Shown one piece after another: positions 1-9,640 of a DNA stretch of 64,000 bases; the stretch's first letter is position 1; the number at the start of each line of letters is the position of its first letter. The notes below the pieces were generated by a model. That model worked only from the letters and a program-made list of their open reading frames with translations, did not search any database and was not told where the DNA came from. This stretch comes from Agrostemma githago (Eukaryota > Streptophyta > Magnoliopsida > Caryophyllales > Caryophyllaceae), in contig OY288246.1 in assembly GCA_958450325.1 (NCBI GenBank), positions 43,205,619-43,269,618 of the forward strand, given 5' to 3'. The translations under genes and the position numbers were made by a program.

Positions 1-1769
1 GCTGGAAGAAACTACAGGTTGTTTGGTGACGCAGTTTCGTTCGACCCAACATACGGGACGGACAGATATAAGATGATATTCACCCCGTTCACTGGTGTCG
101 ATCACCACAAACGATCTGTGACTTTTGGTGGCGCTCTCATCGCGCACGAGGACTTTAAACCGTTCAACTGGGTGTTTAAACGGTTCTTGAAGGCCATGGG
201 TGGCAATGATTTTGTATGTGGCATATAATGAATAAGGTTCCCACTAAATATGGTGCCTCGAGGGCTGACTACCAGGAATTCGTGAAGAAATTGAATGCAA
301 TAGTGTGGGATGACGACATCGATGCAGCAAAATTCGACGAGCGGTTGAAGGAAATAATGGAGGAGCACGACGTCGGTGATGTTCAGTGGTTCACAACTAC
401 CTTTTCAATCAGGAAGCATTGGGTCATGGCACACTGAAGGGATCTGAAGGTGGGTGGCTTATTGCGAACAACACAGAGATCGGAGAGCAAAAACAGTTTC
501 TTCAAACGGTTTGAGAACCAGCATGGAACGTTGGTTGAATTCTGGTTGCGGTTCGAGAGCGCCATGGATCAGCAGAGGTATACCCATAAAAAGCTAGACA
601 GCGAGAATATACAATCTCTGACGAAGACAATGACCCACCTCTTGATAGAACAGCACGCGTCAAGGGTGTACACCCACGTGGTGTTTGATGAATTTCAAGA
701 GGAGGTAAAGGGTTCAGTGGGGACCCGCTGTGTGAGAGGATTTGCTGAAAGGGATGGGGTTGAAGTAACTATAGTGAGGGATGCCACCAGGGGTAAAGAA
801 TTTCTAGTCCACTACAAACAAGGTACGCAATGGCCTGCTTGTTGTCTTCATTTATACTGGATTTATGAGTTAAAGTAACAGAATGAATGTATTAGAGTAA
901 CACACAGTATGAGTTAAAGTAATGCGGTTTGTAGGTTGTAGATCCAGCACAGAATGCTTTTGTTATACGGGATTAGTGAGTTAAAGTAACAAAATGCATG
1001 TATTAAAGTAACACATAATATGAGTTAAAGTAACGCGGTTTGAAGGTTGTAGTTCTGATAGTCTTAATGTTTTAATAACTTCCTGTAGAAACGTCAGACG
1101 TCAAGTGCACGTGTAAATTGTTTGAGACAAGGGGAATACTGTGTCGACACATAATTTGGATATATTCCTTGAAGGGCTTGACCAGTATACCCGATAACTA
1201 CGTTGCGAGAAGGTGGTCGAGGGATGCATTGCGCAATTCTCCTGTTGCTGACGATGGTGTGGAAGGCGATGACATTGACATCATAGACGGAAAGCAGATA
1301 GAGATGTCTAAACTGTGGTCAGAAGTTCATGAGACGATGGGTATTCTACCGGTCTGCTAATAAAGAAGATGTGGAGAACATGTGCGATTTGATCCGCGAA
1401 TTCAGGATGAAGCTTAAGCCGATTGAGGGTAGCAAGACATTGAATAAAACCCAGGAATTGGAAGGAATGCTAGGATGCACGTCAACAGCAGAGATAACGA
1501 TACTCCCGCCGAAGATTTCCAAGACAAAAGGAAGCGGCAAAAGGTCTTTATCGAGCAAAGTGAAATCCGTTGCAAATGCAAAGAAGCCCAAGCGCATGTG
1601 CAACAATTGTAAGCAGATGGCGCATCACGACAAGAGGAATTGCCCCAATCCTTTTGAAGCACGGCCGCCACCGACTGTCGAACCATCTGATGATGAATCA
1701 AAATCAAAATCAGAATCAGAATTAGAAGATGAGGACGAGGAGGATGTAGAAGATGAACCAGTATTTTGA
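1..1769 (+). pseudogene. FAR1/FRS-like MULE transposase, 5'-truncated by the window and disabled
   Basis: This is a DDE transposase of the FAR1/MURA superfamily, which cuts MULE ends in the nucleus. The first exon (1-822) starts inside the catalytic domain with FGDAVSFDPTYGTDRYKM, which holds the first catalytic Asp, and continues through the GVDHH and FGGALI blocks. After AMGGND the reading jumps to MWHIMNKVP near 214 in another frame; the ITDQDxAM block with the second Asp is missing. A TGA at 435-437 interrupts the frame just before RDLKVGGLLRTTQRSESKN. The donor is at 823. The second exon starts at 1089 and has a SWIM zinc finger (CTCKLFETRGILCRH). A frameshift near 1340-1350 precedes RSANKEDVENMCDLIREF. 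A zinc knuckle (CNNCKQMAHHDKRNC) and a Ser/Glu/Asp-rich tail end at 1769. Domain identity is firm and the loss of function is clear. Confidence 0.88.
823..1088 (+). repeat. Intron with TTAAAGTAAC minisatellite
   Basis: This is the intron between the two transposase exons, with donor GTACGC at 823 and acceptor TGTAG at 1088. It holds about six irregular copies of the decamer motif (GAGTTAAAGTAAC, TATTAAAGTAAC and variants), separated by spacers of about 10-15 bases. Confidence 0.75.
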
Positions 1770-2345
1770 TTAGGGAAATGTGCTTCTTTAGAGTAACGTA
1801 GCTTATTCTTTACAGTAACGGATTGAATGAATTACAGTAACACCTTTTTTTAAGATTATTGAATTACAGATACTCATTCGTGGAGAATATAATAACTAGA
1901 GTAATATTAAGTTAAAGTAACGCACATTATGCATTAAAGTAACGTGCTTGATGAGTTGGAGTAACACGGAGTACCATTTTTTAACTGTTGATTGAATTGC
2001 AGATGTTCATTCCTTGGATGATATAAAATTTTACAAGAGTAATATTCAGTTAAAATAACACACATTATTCATTAGAATAACATGCTAGATGAGTTAGAGT
2101 AACACGGAAATATCATTCTTTTAATGTTGATCGAATCACAGATGTTACTCTTTTTCTATTTGTTTGTGGAGTACTCAATAAAGAAGGCGTTACTATTTTG
2201 TTTAATTGGACATCTTGTGTTAAATTAAGAAACAATAATGCAGGGTACAAGATATTAGAGTTAAAAGTAACACATGACATTAATTGAAGTAACAAATTAT
2301 ACGAGTTAGAGTAACAAAGTTTAAGGGATATAATAACATTGAAAT
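1770..2345. repeat. Convergent intergenic spacer filled with the TTAAAGTAAC minisatellite
   Basis: This spacer separates the 3' end of the FAR1 pseudogene from the 3' end of the Ulp1 pseudogene. At least a dozen degenerate copies of (A/G)TTAAAGTAAC or (A/G)TTAGAGTAAC are spaced 15-40 bases apart. No coding sequence is visible. Confidence 0.75.
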
Positions 2346-2458
2346 ATGTCAGAATGAGTTTAACTGTTTTTCTGACAACACAATTTATCATCATTGTACA
2401 AAACGATGCTTAAGTTTTTTGTTAAACGAAAGTTCCAATTAATCCAACCATATACGGG

Positions 2459-3179
2459 TTACTGTTTCCGGCCCTTTCCTCGCTTAGCCTTCGCTTCTTC
2501 AATTAATTTTGGCCTAGCTGCTACAAACTTTTTCACATCACCAATCAGCCGCTTTCTAGCGCTATTCAAGTCTGCTTGGAGAAGAGTGGCTGCAAGCTGG
2601 ACCACCAGGTATCTTCTGTTAACCTTCCTGTCGAGGTCTTCATGATGGAATTCACGTCCCTCGTACATTAGCATGTGCATCAGAAGAAATATCCCTGACT
2701 CATCCTTGTTGGTGACTTTGGACTGCCAACCAAGCTTAATCGCACGGAACCTGTATGACACAATTTCCTCCGCACCAGGAACTTTGTAAAAGTCAAGGAA
2801 ATCACTCATATTGGCCACCTGAATATCATTGATGATAATAGTTAAGGAAATCACCCGTTGGCACACAGTATTGTGATTAAAAACTGATGAAATGAAGTAT
2901 AGAGAGGCTCACAATTGTCTTGATGGCTGAAAACAGGTCTGTATCTCTGATCGCTGTGTAGCGACAGTGGTCGAGGAGATCGACTGTCTTTTTCTTTTGA
3001 TTGAGTACTACGCAGGAGAAGTACCCGTCAACGTTGATGGGCACAAAGATCAATTCAGCGTCCAGCTGCAACGTACCACCACAATTACTCCTGAAAATAT
3101 GCCACTTCTCCATCAAGGCATCTGAATTCTGCGTGGACGAACTGTCCGGGTTTTCGGCAATAATCCTCATTATCGCATC
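2459..3179 (-). pseudogene. Ulp1 domain B: tandem copy lacking catalytic His and Cys
   Basis: Exons 3179-2913 and 2818-2459 match domain A exon for exon. The His position reads VDGYFSCVVLNQ where domain A has NDHYSCACINF, so His is absent. The Asp is kept in VDLLDHC. The Cys block reads TNKDESGIFLLMHMLMYEG where domain A has ANDCGVYLMIHM, so Cys is replaced by Ser. Gln is kept in GWQSKV. The C-terminus is basic (EEAKAKRGKGRKQ) with the stop at 2459. The two exons are open, so the loss of catalytic residues may predate the gene's decay. It looks like a pseudo-protease domain, possibly a binding or scaffolding module. Confidence 0.75.
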
Positions 3180-3477
3180 CTGTAAAAAGGTTGGGATTGT
3201 GTGAGTATTGACAATCAATACAAAGTAATTAGTTGGTGTCCTTGTGCTGTAATGATACGCGTGGTGAGTGTCCTTGTATGTAGTGAAACACTTGTTACTG
3301 CAACACGTGGTGGGTGTTACTTCAATGCAGTAGAAGTGTTACTCTAATCAATAACTTCCCAAAAAAGAGTCAGATTTTGAGGCAAAAATAATGCATATGC
3401 ACTATATATACTAATACACACTGCCCCATCACATAATTATGTACATAAACTCCAAAACAGTAACTCGTTAGGCATAC

Positions 3478-5488
3478 CGTCTGTCGTAGACCAAAGAACG
3501 CCATCTTCAGAAAATTACCCGACCCGCTCCCGTTTGCGGAGAGGCTGTTCATAAGCATTGACCAGCACTCAACAACAGATGACGACATGTCATTACCCAG
3601 GAGCACGGACATCACATCACCCCGGGTCATTACAGCCAACTGTGAATACTTCGCAACCAATTTGTTGTACTCAAAACAAATCAGTAGGCATTGCGAACAA
3701 CAGATAGGTGACAAAAATTTAAACAACAATATACCCAAAATATGTGTAGTGTTCGTCATATTACTTGTTGTTGTAGTTGTTGTGCTCGAGTAAGCAGTGT
3801 CCACGACATTTTTCCGCAGGACGGGAAGATTTCCCAGCAGGGTCTTGTTGTTTGCAAGGAACGGACAGGCCATCTGTACACTGGGATCTGCATCGCCACA
3901 GTCGATGGAGCAGCCTAAGCCGTCTCCCTTCCCCCTAGCTCGACTACCAAGGACATATAATGACGCAATGGTGTCCGGTGATTGATACACGGTTTCTGCA
4001 ACGGGTGTTTCTGGAGTGGATGGTGGCACACGGCTCTTCTTAGAGGGTCTCACATCGGGGATTGGCTCTCCTGACCTCTTTTCAGGCTCACTGACGGACG
4101 TGGCAACATCTGAAATAGTCTTACTGATGGCAATGTTGGCTTTATCATTTACAAAGGAGGACACCCGCGATATCAACACATCCCTCTCCTTGTTAATGTC
4201 ACAGAGACACAGCGTCGCGGCAATTTCTGCCCTATACAGATTGTTCGCCTCGCTCGTGCCCAGGGGACAGTCGAACTCCTCCCTGGCGTACAACATCATG
4301 TGTATCATGAGGTATACGCCACAATCATTAGCCGAGAACCCGTTGCCTTGCCATCTGAACGGGATGTTGACAAGAGGGAACGAAGAGACATTGGCCCCCT
4401 TTATGATGCCTCTCTGAACCATATACTTACCCATTTCTTCGGCCTTGGTGATATTAAACAAATAAGAAAAAAATGAATAAGAATGAGAAAATGACGAAAC
4501 ACCGTTTGTTTTTTTGTCACCCTTATATCCGACGTTTTGTATATAAGAATGTTAAAATATCTACCACAATGAGCAGACTTACTGAGAGCCGTGCGATCCC
4601 AACGTAAGGAAGACTTTCAAACTCCCCCTTGTCGTAAGACCTATTATCAAGGTATTCAATCCGCTGTGACAAAAAATTGATACACGCGCAGCTGTAATGG
4701 TCATTGTTTTCCGACAACACCGGAACAAATACCTGTAAAACAGATAATGAGTATGGTCTTGAAGATTATAACTGATGACGAAACTTACAAATGTGGTAAC
4801 TAAATTTGAAATTACCAAGTCAGAGTGTAGCTCGAGTTTCCCTTCATTTTCTTCGAGCCATATGTTCCAGAAATTGAACAATTCTGCGCTCAAATCCACT
4901 GAAACACCATCCTTTCTGCTTCTCCAAATTTTCAGAGCTGTATCCTACATGATATTTGTTACTCCATGAACAACCTTGATATTATCAGACGTCTGGTTCA
5001 TCATATGAAATTTACGCACACAAAATGGGCTGAATTATTATAGTTCATATACGGTGTTACTTTAGTGTTGAGCATCTGTTATTTTAATGACAATCATCTG
5101 TTACTTTATATAATCTACTACTTTAAAATGTATGATATTTGTTGGAGTAACAAATGACATGCATTTGAGTAACGCACAAAATGCATTACAGTAACACACT
5201 TGTCAAACTAAAGTGAAATCCTTCTTCGCATACTATATTACCAGGGTTTACTGATAATAATTATGCTTATCATTTTAGTTGAGCAAATGAATAAATTAGC
5301 TTACGCTGTGGCTGACACCAAAGAAGCAGCGTGATGTACGTCGTGGTGCAGTCCGAGCAGCAGCCATATGGTTGAGAAGTATGCACCAGCTGTCAATCAC
5401 AGCATTTGAAAGCTGCTCTCCTGGTGCCAGCGTGGCAATCTTGCTACGGGGTACATTGAAGAAGTCGCTGAACCTTACAATCATCTCC
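3478..5488 (-). pseudogene. Ulp1 domain A (complete His-Asp-Gln-Cys set) with linker and start of domain B
   Basis: Exons 3-6 encode the first C48 peptidase domain. The entry segment is LAPGEQLSNAVIDSWCILLN. The catalytic His lies in NNDHYSCACINF and the Asp in IEYLDNR (exon 4732-4583). The oxyanion Gln lies in FRWQGNGF and the Cys in ANDCGVYLMIHMMLY (exon starting near 4443). So all residues needed by a Ulp1 protease are present here. A hydrophilic linker rich in Ser, Pro and Lys follows, then a Thr run. The exon at 3668-3478 then repeats the entry segment as GNDMSSSVVECWSMLMN, starting a second domain. Each exon here is open; inactivation comes from the upstream stops and frameshifts. Confidence 0.78.
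5030..5215. repeat. Intron minisatellite (TTAAAGTAAC family)
   Basis: This lies in the intron between Ulp1 exons 3 and 4. It holds copies of GTTACTTTA and its complement (GAGTAACGCA, ACAGTAACAC) in both orientations, irregularly spaced. Confidence 0.65.
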
Positions 5489-6289
5489 CTGCAAAATCCG
5501 AACGGATTGTGTAACACTTGACAAAACCAACATTAAAACCCACGAAAAAAAATAGGTAATGTAGACAACTTACGATGTACTGTATTTTTAATTTTTGTAG
5601 AAGACGTAGTCAATTACGTCTTTCCTAACAGACAGAACAGACCTGAAAAGACTGCAATCCCTAGCCAGGAAGTCCAACAGCGTAAGCTGCTCAGGATCCG
5701 GGACGTCACAGTCACAAGAGCACCCAAGCCAAGCCTCTCATCGACGACTTGCATGCATCCCAACCGCTTGTTAGAATGAAAAAAATAGGGGTGGAAGACC
5801 TTCCTACCGTCTACTTCCACCCACAGGCACTCACCTACCTCCTTGTATTCAATTCTATCCTTATCCCACAGGGACAGCACCAGCTGGCGGTCATTGTGTG
5901 ACCGAAATTCCCCCTCAATAACTTCGTTTACCTCAGCCGTCGAGTACGGCTGAAAGTTAAGATCGTCTAAATTATCTTCACGTGTATGTCTGGCCACAAA
6001 TACCGGCCTCTGCGACGACATCTCTCTAGCGCGTGGAAGCGCATCACAGATTTGGTTCACCATCCGGTGAAGCTCATCTCCTCCTCAGAATGCCTGTGAT
6101 GCTTGTGACGGGATCGGGTCATCCGGTGATGGATCGCCCGATGTTATCCTCTTTATCTTGTCAGCATGTAACACCCACCAATCGTGGAATGCAACTGCAT
6201 TCTTCCCCATCATAAGATGAATCGCATGGACCTCCTACATGAAACAATAACTGTGTTACAAATATGCATCGGGGCAAAAGAATAAATGT

Positions 6290-6615
6290 TCTGTGAAAGA
6301 ACTCATTCATTAAAGTAGCATATGACACATACTAAAGACACAGATCATACGTATTAAAGCAACAGTGCATGTGTGTGCACTCAGGTGACAGAATGTGTAG
6401 TCAAAGGGGGTGGACATTGAAGTAATAGATGATATCAACTAGAGTAACATATGATATAAATTAAAGTAACACATTATATATTGGAACAAAATGTAGATGA
6501 TTCAGGTTAAAGTAACTAATATTGTTCATTAAAGTAACACATACTGTTCATTAAAGTAACACCAGTTATGTGTTAAAGTAATAGTTGATATGTTAGAGCA
6601 ACATACAGATTTACA
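6290..6615. repeat. Intron minisatellite (TTAAAGTAAC family), densest block
   Basis: About twelve copies of ATTAAAGTAACA-like units with a period near 20-24 bases fill the left part of the large Ulp1 intron. The best preserved run is 6500-6600. Confidence 0.75.
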
Positions 6616-6699
6616 GAGATAGTTCAGAATTTACATGGTCACATATTTACGGTACACAAGGCCATGGTTCCCAAGTCATACATACATATATAGATTTAT

Positions 6700-7269
6700 G
6701 GGTTTTTCTATGGGATACCTCTCAACTATTGGCTTTTCCAAGTGGTACTCCCGCCTTTTTCGAATTACATGGTGTACCCCTAAACTTTACTTATCACTCC
6801 ATATCATAACCAAAGTGATAAGTGTATTACAATTATTTTTTTAAAATGAATAATTAACATATTAATCAATCCAATTTGATGCTACAAACCACCTCTTTTT
6901 CTTTACCATTCACCAAGCCACCAAATGCCCATTAAAACGCACTCAGTTGTCCGCCAACATCGACCTATCTCCCTCACTCTTTTAAATCCGTCAACCTCAA
7001 TCCCTCCGTCACCCCCATGTCGTAGTGTGGTGGAATGGATTTTTTCGAGTAAAGGATGCAAATTAAAGAAATATATCATGGTTGATGAAAGTAAAATAGG
7101 GAATAATCACTATTTATATCATCAATTGAGAAATTTCCGTTGGAAAGTTAAAACTTTGGTTACAATATAGACTAATTTACAAAGTTTAGGGGTACATCTT
7201 GTAATTCGAAAAAGGTGGGGGTACCACTTGGAAAAGTCGATAGTTGAGGGGTACCCCATAGAAAAACCC
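6700..7269. mobile_element. 570-bp non-autonomous MULE in a Ulp1 intron
   Basis: The terminal inverted repeats are about 95 bp. The left begins GGGTTTTTCTATGGGATACC and the right ends GGTACCCCATAGAAAAACCC. The flanks are a perfect 9-bp duplication TAGATTTAT (6691-6699 and 7270-7278), the size made by MULE transposases. The interior has no recognisable coding sequence. The TIR is unlike that of the host MULE-1, so a different MULE family mobilised it. It inserted into the intron without touching an exon. Confidence 0.88.
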
Positions 7270-7297
7270 TAGATTTATTAATGACATGATTACTTAC

Positions 7298-8561
7298 GTC
7301 GACCGCCCTGGCCCTCAGTTCACTGTCTTCTTCAACCCCACGAGCAAGTTTGATAGTGATGAATTTATCGCCCTCTTGTCCGGGCAATGTAATATCAACA
7401 GTGCGACGGTTCTGTGTAATCTTCAACGGCGATGACGCGTCTACCTCCTTCACCGCATGTACACAACGGGGGTACTCCACATCAGATCGGGTAAGCCGGC
7501 CCAGCCCACCACCGATTAACTCACCTGCCAACCGTTTCCAACATGCGTTTGCCATCCCAGTGCTTGATCAAAGGGAGGTCACATGGGCACGGGAGATTGC
7601 GGTATGTAAACCGCTGGAAGTAGGTAATCATTAAAAACGGCACACAGCCAAATAAATATGATCGACTATGGAAAACAAAGTCGTCGCACGCCCGCGCCAG
7701 TCCGTCGAGTACGAACGTGCACCTGTTAAAGTTTTTTATCTGCAGTACGTCTTCCACAGCCTTCAGAATTCTCAGATCAACTCCATGATTGGACGTCGGG
7801 TTGAAGAATATCGACATGCTGTAAAGAACGAACATCCGACATAACATCTCTCCACCCTCTACATCCGCCTGCAGTTTCTTAAAGACCCTTGACAAAGGAA
7901 TTGCATCACTTTCATTGGCCACTTGAAAGTCATCCCTCCACTTTTTCTTCAACTCCACAACAGACTCCTCTTCGACCCCCTTCGATCGACCCATCGGCAG
8001 CAGCTCAACAGGGTCCGGTCCAAGTGGAAGGAGGAAGCAGTCGTGTACATCATGCTTGGTTACAAGGAACTGATTGCTCCTGCATTTAAATATCAACGTG
8101 TCGTCGCTGAATAAAGACATGAAGTCAGTAGCATACTTTATAGGGAAGCTCCTAAGGTGCAATTCAAGTACACCACCAAACCCGATCGTTGAAAGCGCCT
8201 CCCGCTGCCTCTGGTTTAAATTAGTTATTAAGTCAACAAGGAGCTTCGGACTGCACCTGACCGACGACGAACGGTCGACATTAGCTTCCCCACCGTCTTC
8301 GGTGATTAGTCTCTTCAACTTAGAGGGCTAGACATTCGTTTTCTTTGCCCGTTGAACCTGCTTCTGACCCCGCCCCTTCTTCTCAACGGCAACGACCATC
8401 TTACCTCTTGACGACGAACTGTCGACATTAGCTTCACCACCGTCTTCGGTAACTAATTTCTTAAACTTAGAAGGCTTGACACCCGTTTCCTTTGCTCGTT
8501 GAACCTTCTGACCCTGACCTTTCTTCTCACCAGCAACGACAATCTTACCTCCTTTTGCCAT
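7298..8561 (-). pseudogene. First exon of the Ulp1 gene: duplicated basic N-terminus plus plant TE-associated domain
   Basis: The start ATG at 8561 opens MAKGGKIVVAGEKKG. A block of about 45 residues then appears twice: TGVKPSKFKKLVTEDGGEANVDSS, then KTNV-stop-PSKLKRLITEDGGEANVDRS. The stop (TAG, 8328-8330) replaces the AAG lysine codon of the first copy, so it is a single-base nonsense change. The following stretch to about 7545 (SPKLLVDLITNLNQRQREAL..., ending HWDGKRMLETV) resembles the N-terminal region of plant Ulp1-like TE proteins. A one- or two-base frameshift near 7520 moves the reading frame to GELIGGGLGRLTRSDVEYPR. The donor GTAAGT follows VDV at 7297. Confidence 0.75.
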
Positions 8562-8639
8562 CTGAAAAATGTATTATTATGGGAATAATGACAATGAGAC
8601 AAGCTGGATAGAGGATTACATACCTCTCATCCGCATTGA

Positions 8640-8850
8640 ACTAGTATCCAGTTTAAAGTAGCAGGTAATAAGCATCACAGTAATAAATCATGTGAATTAA
8701 AGTAACGCAATTAGATGTTAAAGCAAAAGGATGCATATAAATCATGCATGCAACAAATGCTTACTCAAAGATACTATACATTACAGTAACAGTCGGTATG
8801 TATAAAAGTAACAAATTAAAGGCATTAAAGTAACACTATATGTATGCTTC
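8640..8850. repeat. Minisatellite upstream of the Ulp1 gene
   Basis: At least five copies of TTAAAGTAAC-like units lie between the Ulp1 start and the right TIR (for example near 8697, 8784, 8807 and 8826). Confidence 0.65.
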
Positions 8851-9489
8851 AACAAGAGAACGATAAATATGGTAAGGTATAACAGGATATATGCAGTGAA
8901 AACCGATTGTAAGCAGAGTGCGTATAACAGGATTTGCAGTTAATGGTTTTACCCAGACATGCATTCTTCACACAATTGAATTTGAAAGGAATACCAAAAT
9001 GAAAGCCATTAAAAGTAATTAGCATAACAAACAAATCAATTAGAAAGGAATACAAACTAATCCAATTACAGAATACAAACAAATAACTAATAACCATTGA
9101 CAGAATAGTACAGAGTAAGATAAATTACAAGAGTAATACAGCAATTAAAAGCAAAACAAAACCCTAATTTACCTTAATTTTTTCGATGAAGAATAGTACA
9201 GTTGCGTTGTTGATGATTGTAGAGAAAATTTGTAAGGATTGCTGAAGTGAATGAAACGCGAATGAGGATGAGAAGACGATTAGAAGATGAAGATGACAGT
9301 GGTGGCTTGAGTTCAGGTTGAATATGAGAAGACAATGAGAGAGAATGATGTAAGGCGGGATGTTTAACAAAATTGAAACAACTTCAGTAAGAAGAAAAGG
9401 TGAGAGAAGCGGTGAAAATTAAAGGAGGAGAGAGAAACAAAATATTTACTAAGATATTTCGGTTATTACTATAATTATGAGAGCAAATA
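8851..9489. other. Subterminal region of MULE-1 without genes
   Basis: This is AT-rich sequence upstream of the minus-strand Ulp1 gene, presumably its promoter and leader. Short open frames here show no recognisable domain. Confidence 0.5.
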
Positions 9490-9580
9490 TTAACCATCAA
9501 TCTACCCTTGAATCAAGGGTTAGGATGGGGACTCAAGGACTCAAAATATATAAGTGGACTCACCTGATCCCACTTCTACA
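9490..9580 (-). repeat. Right TIR of MULE-1
   Basis: The reverse complement reads GTAGAAGTGGGATCAGGTGA, then GAGTCC twice, and a CATC/GATT-rich stretch. The same order of blocks is seen at 13960-14060, 56680-56757 (inverted) and 56904-57000, which defines the family end. It is immediately followed by a CA/TA microsatellite. Confidence 0.75.
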
Positions 9581-9640
9581 CACACACACATATTTTAATA
9601 TATATATGTGTGTGTGTGTATATATATAATTAATTTTTTT
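9581..9640. repeat. CA/TA/TG microsatellite at the MULE-1 end
   Basis: ACACACACACATATTTTAATATATATATGTG and GTATATATATAAT stretches abut the TIR. They form an imperfect palindrome of CA...TG. Confidence 0.8.

Larger units (their letters stand above)
2459..8561 (-). pseudogene. Ulp1/C48 protease gene of MULE-1, nine or more exons, disabled
   Basis: Exons read on the minus strand are about 8561-7298, 6234-5574, 5488-5305, 4944-4789, 4732-4583, 4443-3790, 3668-3478, 3179-2913 and 2818-2459. Most are bounded by visible GT/AG sites that keep phase (donors GTAAGT at 7297, 5573, 4788 and 4582). The product would have a lysine-rich, duplicated N-terminus, a helical region seen in plant TE-encoded Ulp1 proteins (RCSPKLLVDLI...), and two tandem Ulp1-type cysteine protease domains. 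Disablements: TAG at 8328-8330, a frameshift near 7520, TGA at 6085-6087, a frameshift near 5712 and TAA at 5588-5590. Such proteases are thought to cleave SUMO-like conjugates; their role in MULEs is unproven. Exon edges around 3790-3668 and 4443 are the least certain. Confidence 0.8.
1..9580. mobile_element. MULE-1: Mutator-like element with FAR1 transposase and Ulp1 genes (left end outside window)
   Basis: The element carries a FAR1/MURA-type transposase pseudogene on the plus strand (1-1769) and a spliced Ulp1-type protease pseudogene on the minus strand (8561-2459), arranged tail to tail. MULEs carrying Ulp1-like genes are known in plants (the Kaonashi/KI-MULE type). The right terminal inverted repeat lies at about 9490-9580. 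Read on the minus strand it begins GTAGAAGTGGGATCAGGTGA, and it matches the ends at 13960, 56757 and 56904. Introns and intergenic parts are filled with a TTAAAGTAAC minisatellite that is absent from exons. A second MULE is nested at 6700-7269. Multiple disablements suggest an old, immobile copy. The left end is not visible. Confidence 0.82.

Noticed and set aside
2394..2645. Plus-strand frames opposite the Ulp1 exons (also 3001-3204, 4016-4417, 7889-8331)
   Set aside because: The minus strand carries the Ulp1 motifs and matching splice sites; these are shadows.
6290..6615. CRISPR-like array (short repeats with spacers)
   Set aside because: Repeats are degenerate, about 10 bp and irregular, in plant transposon introns, with no cas genes.
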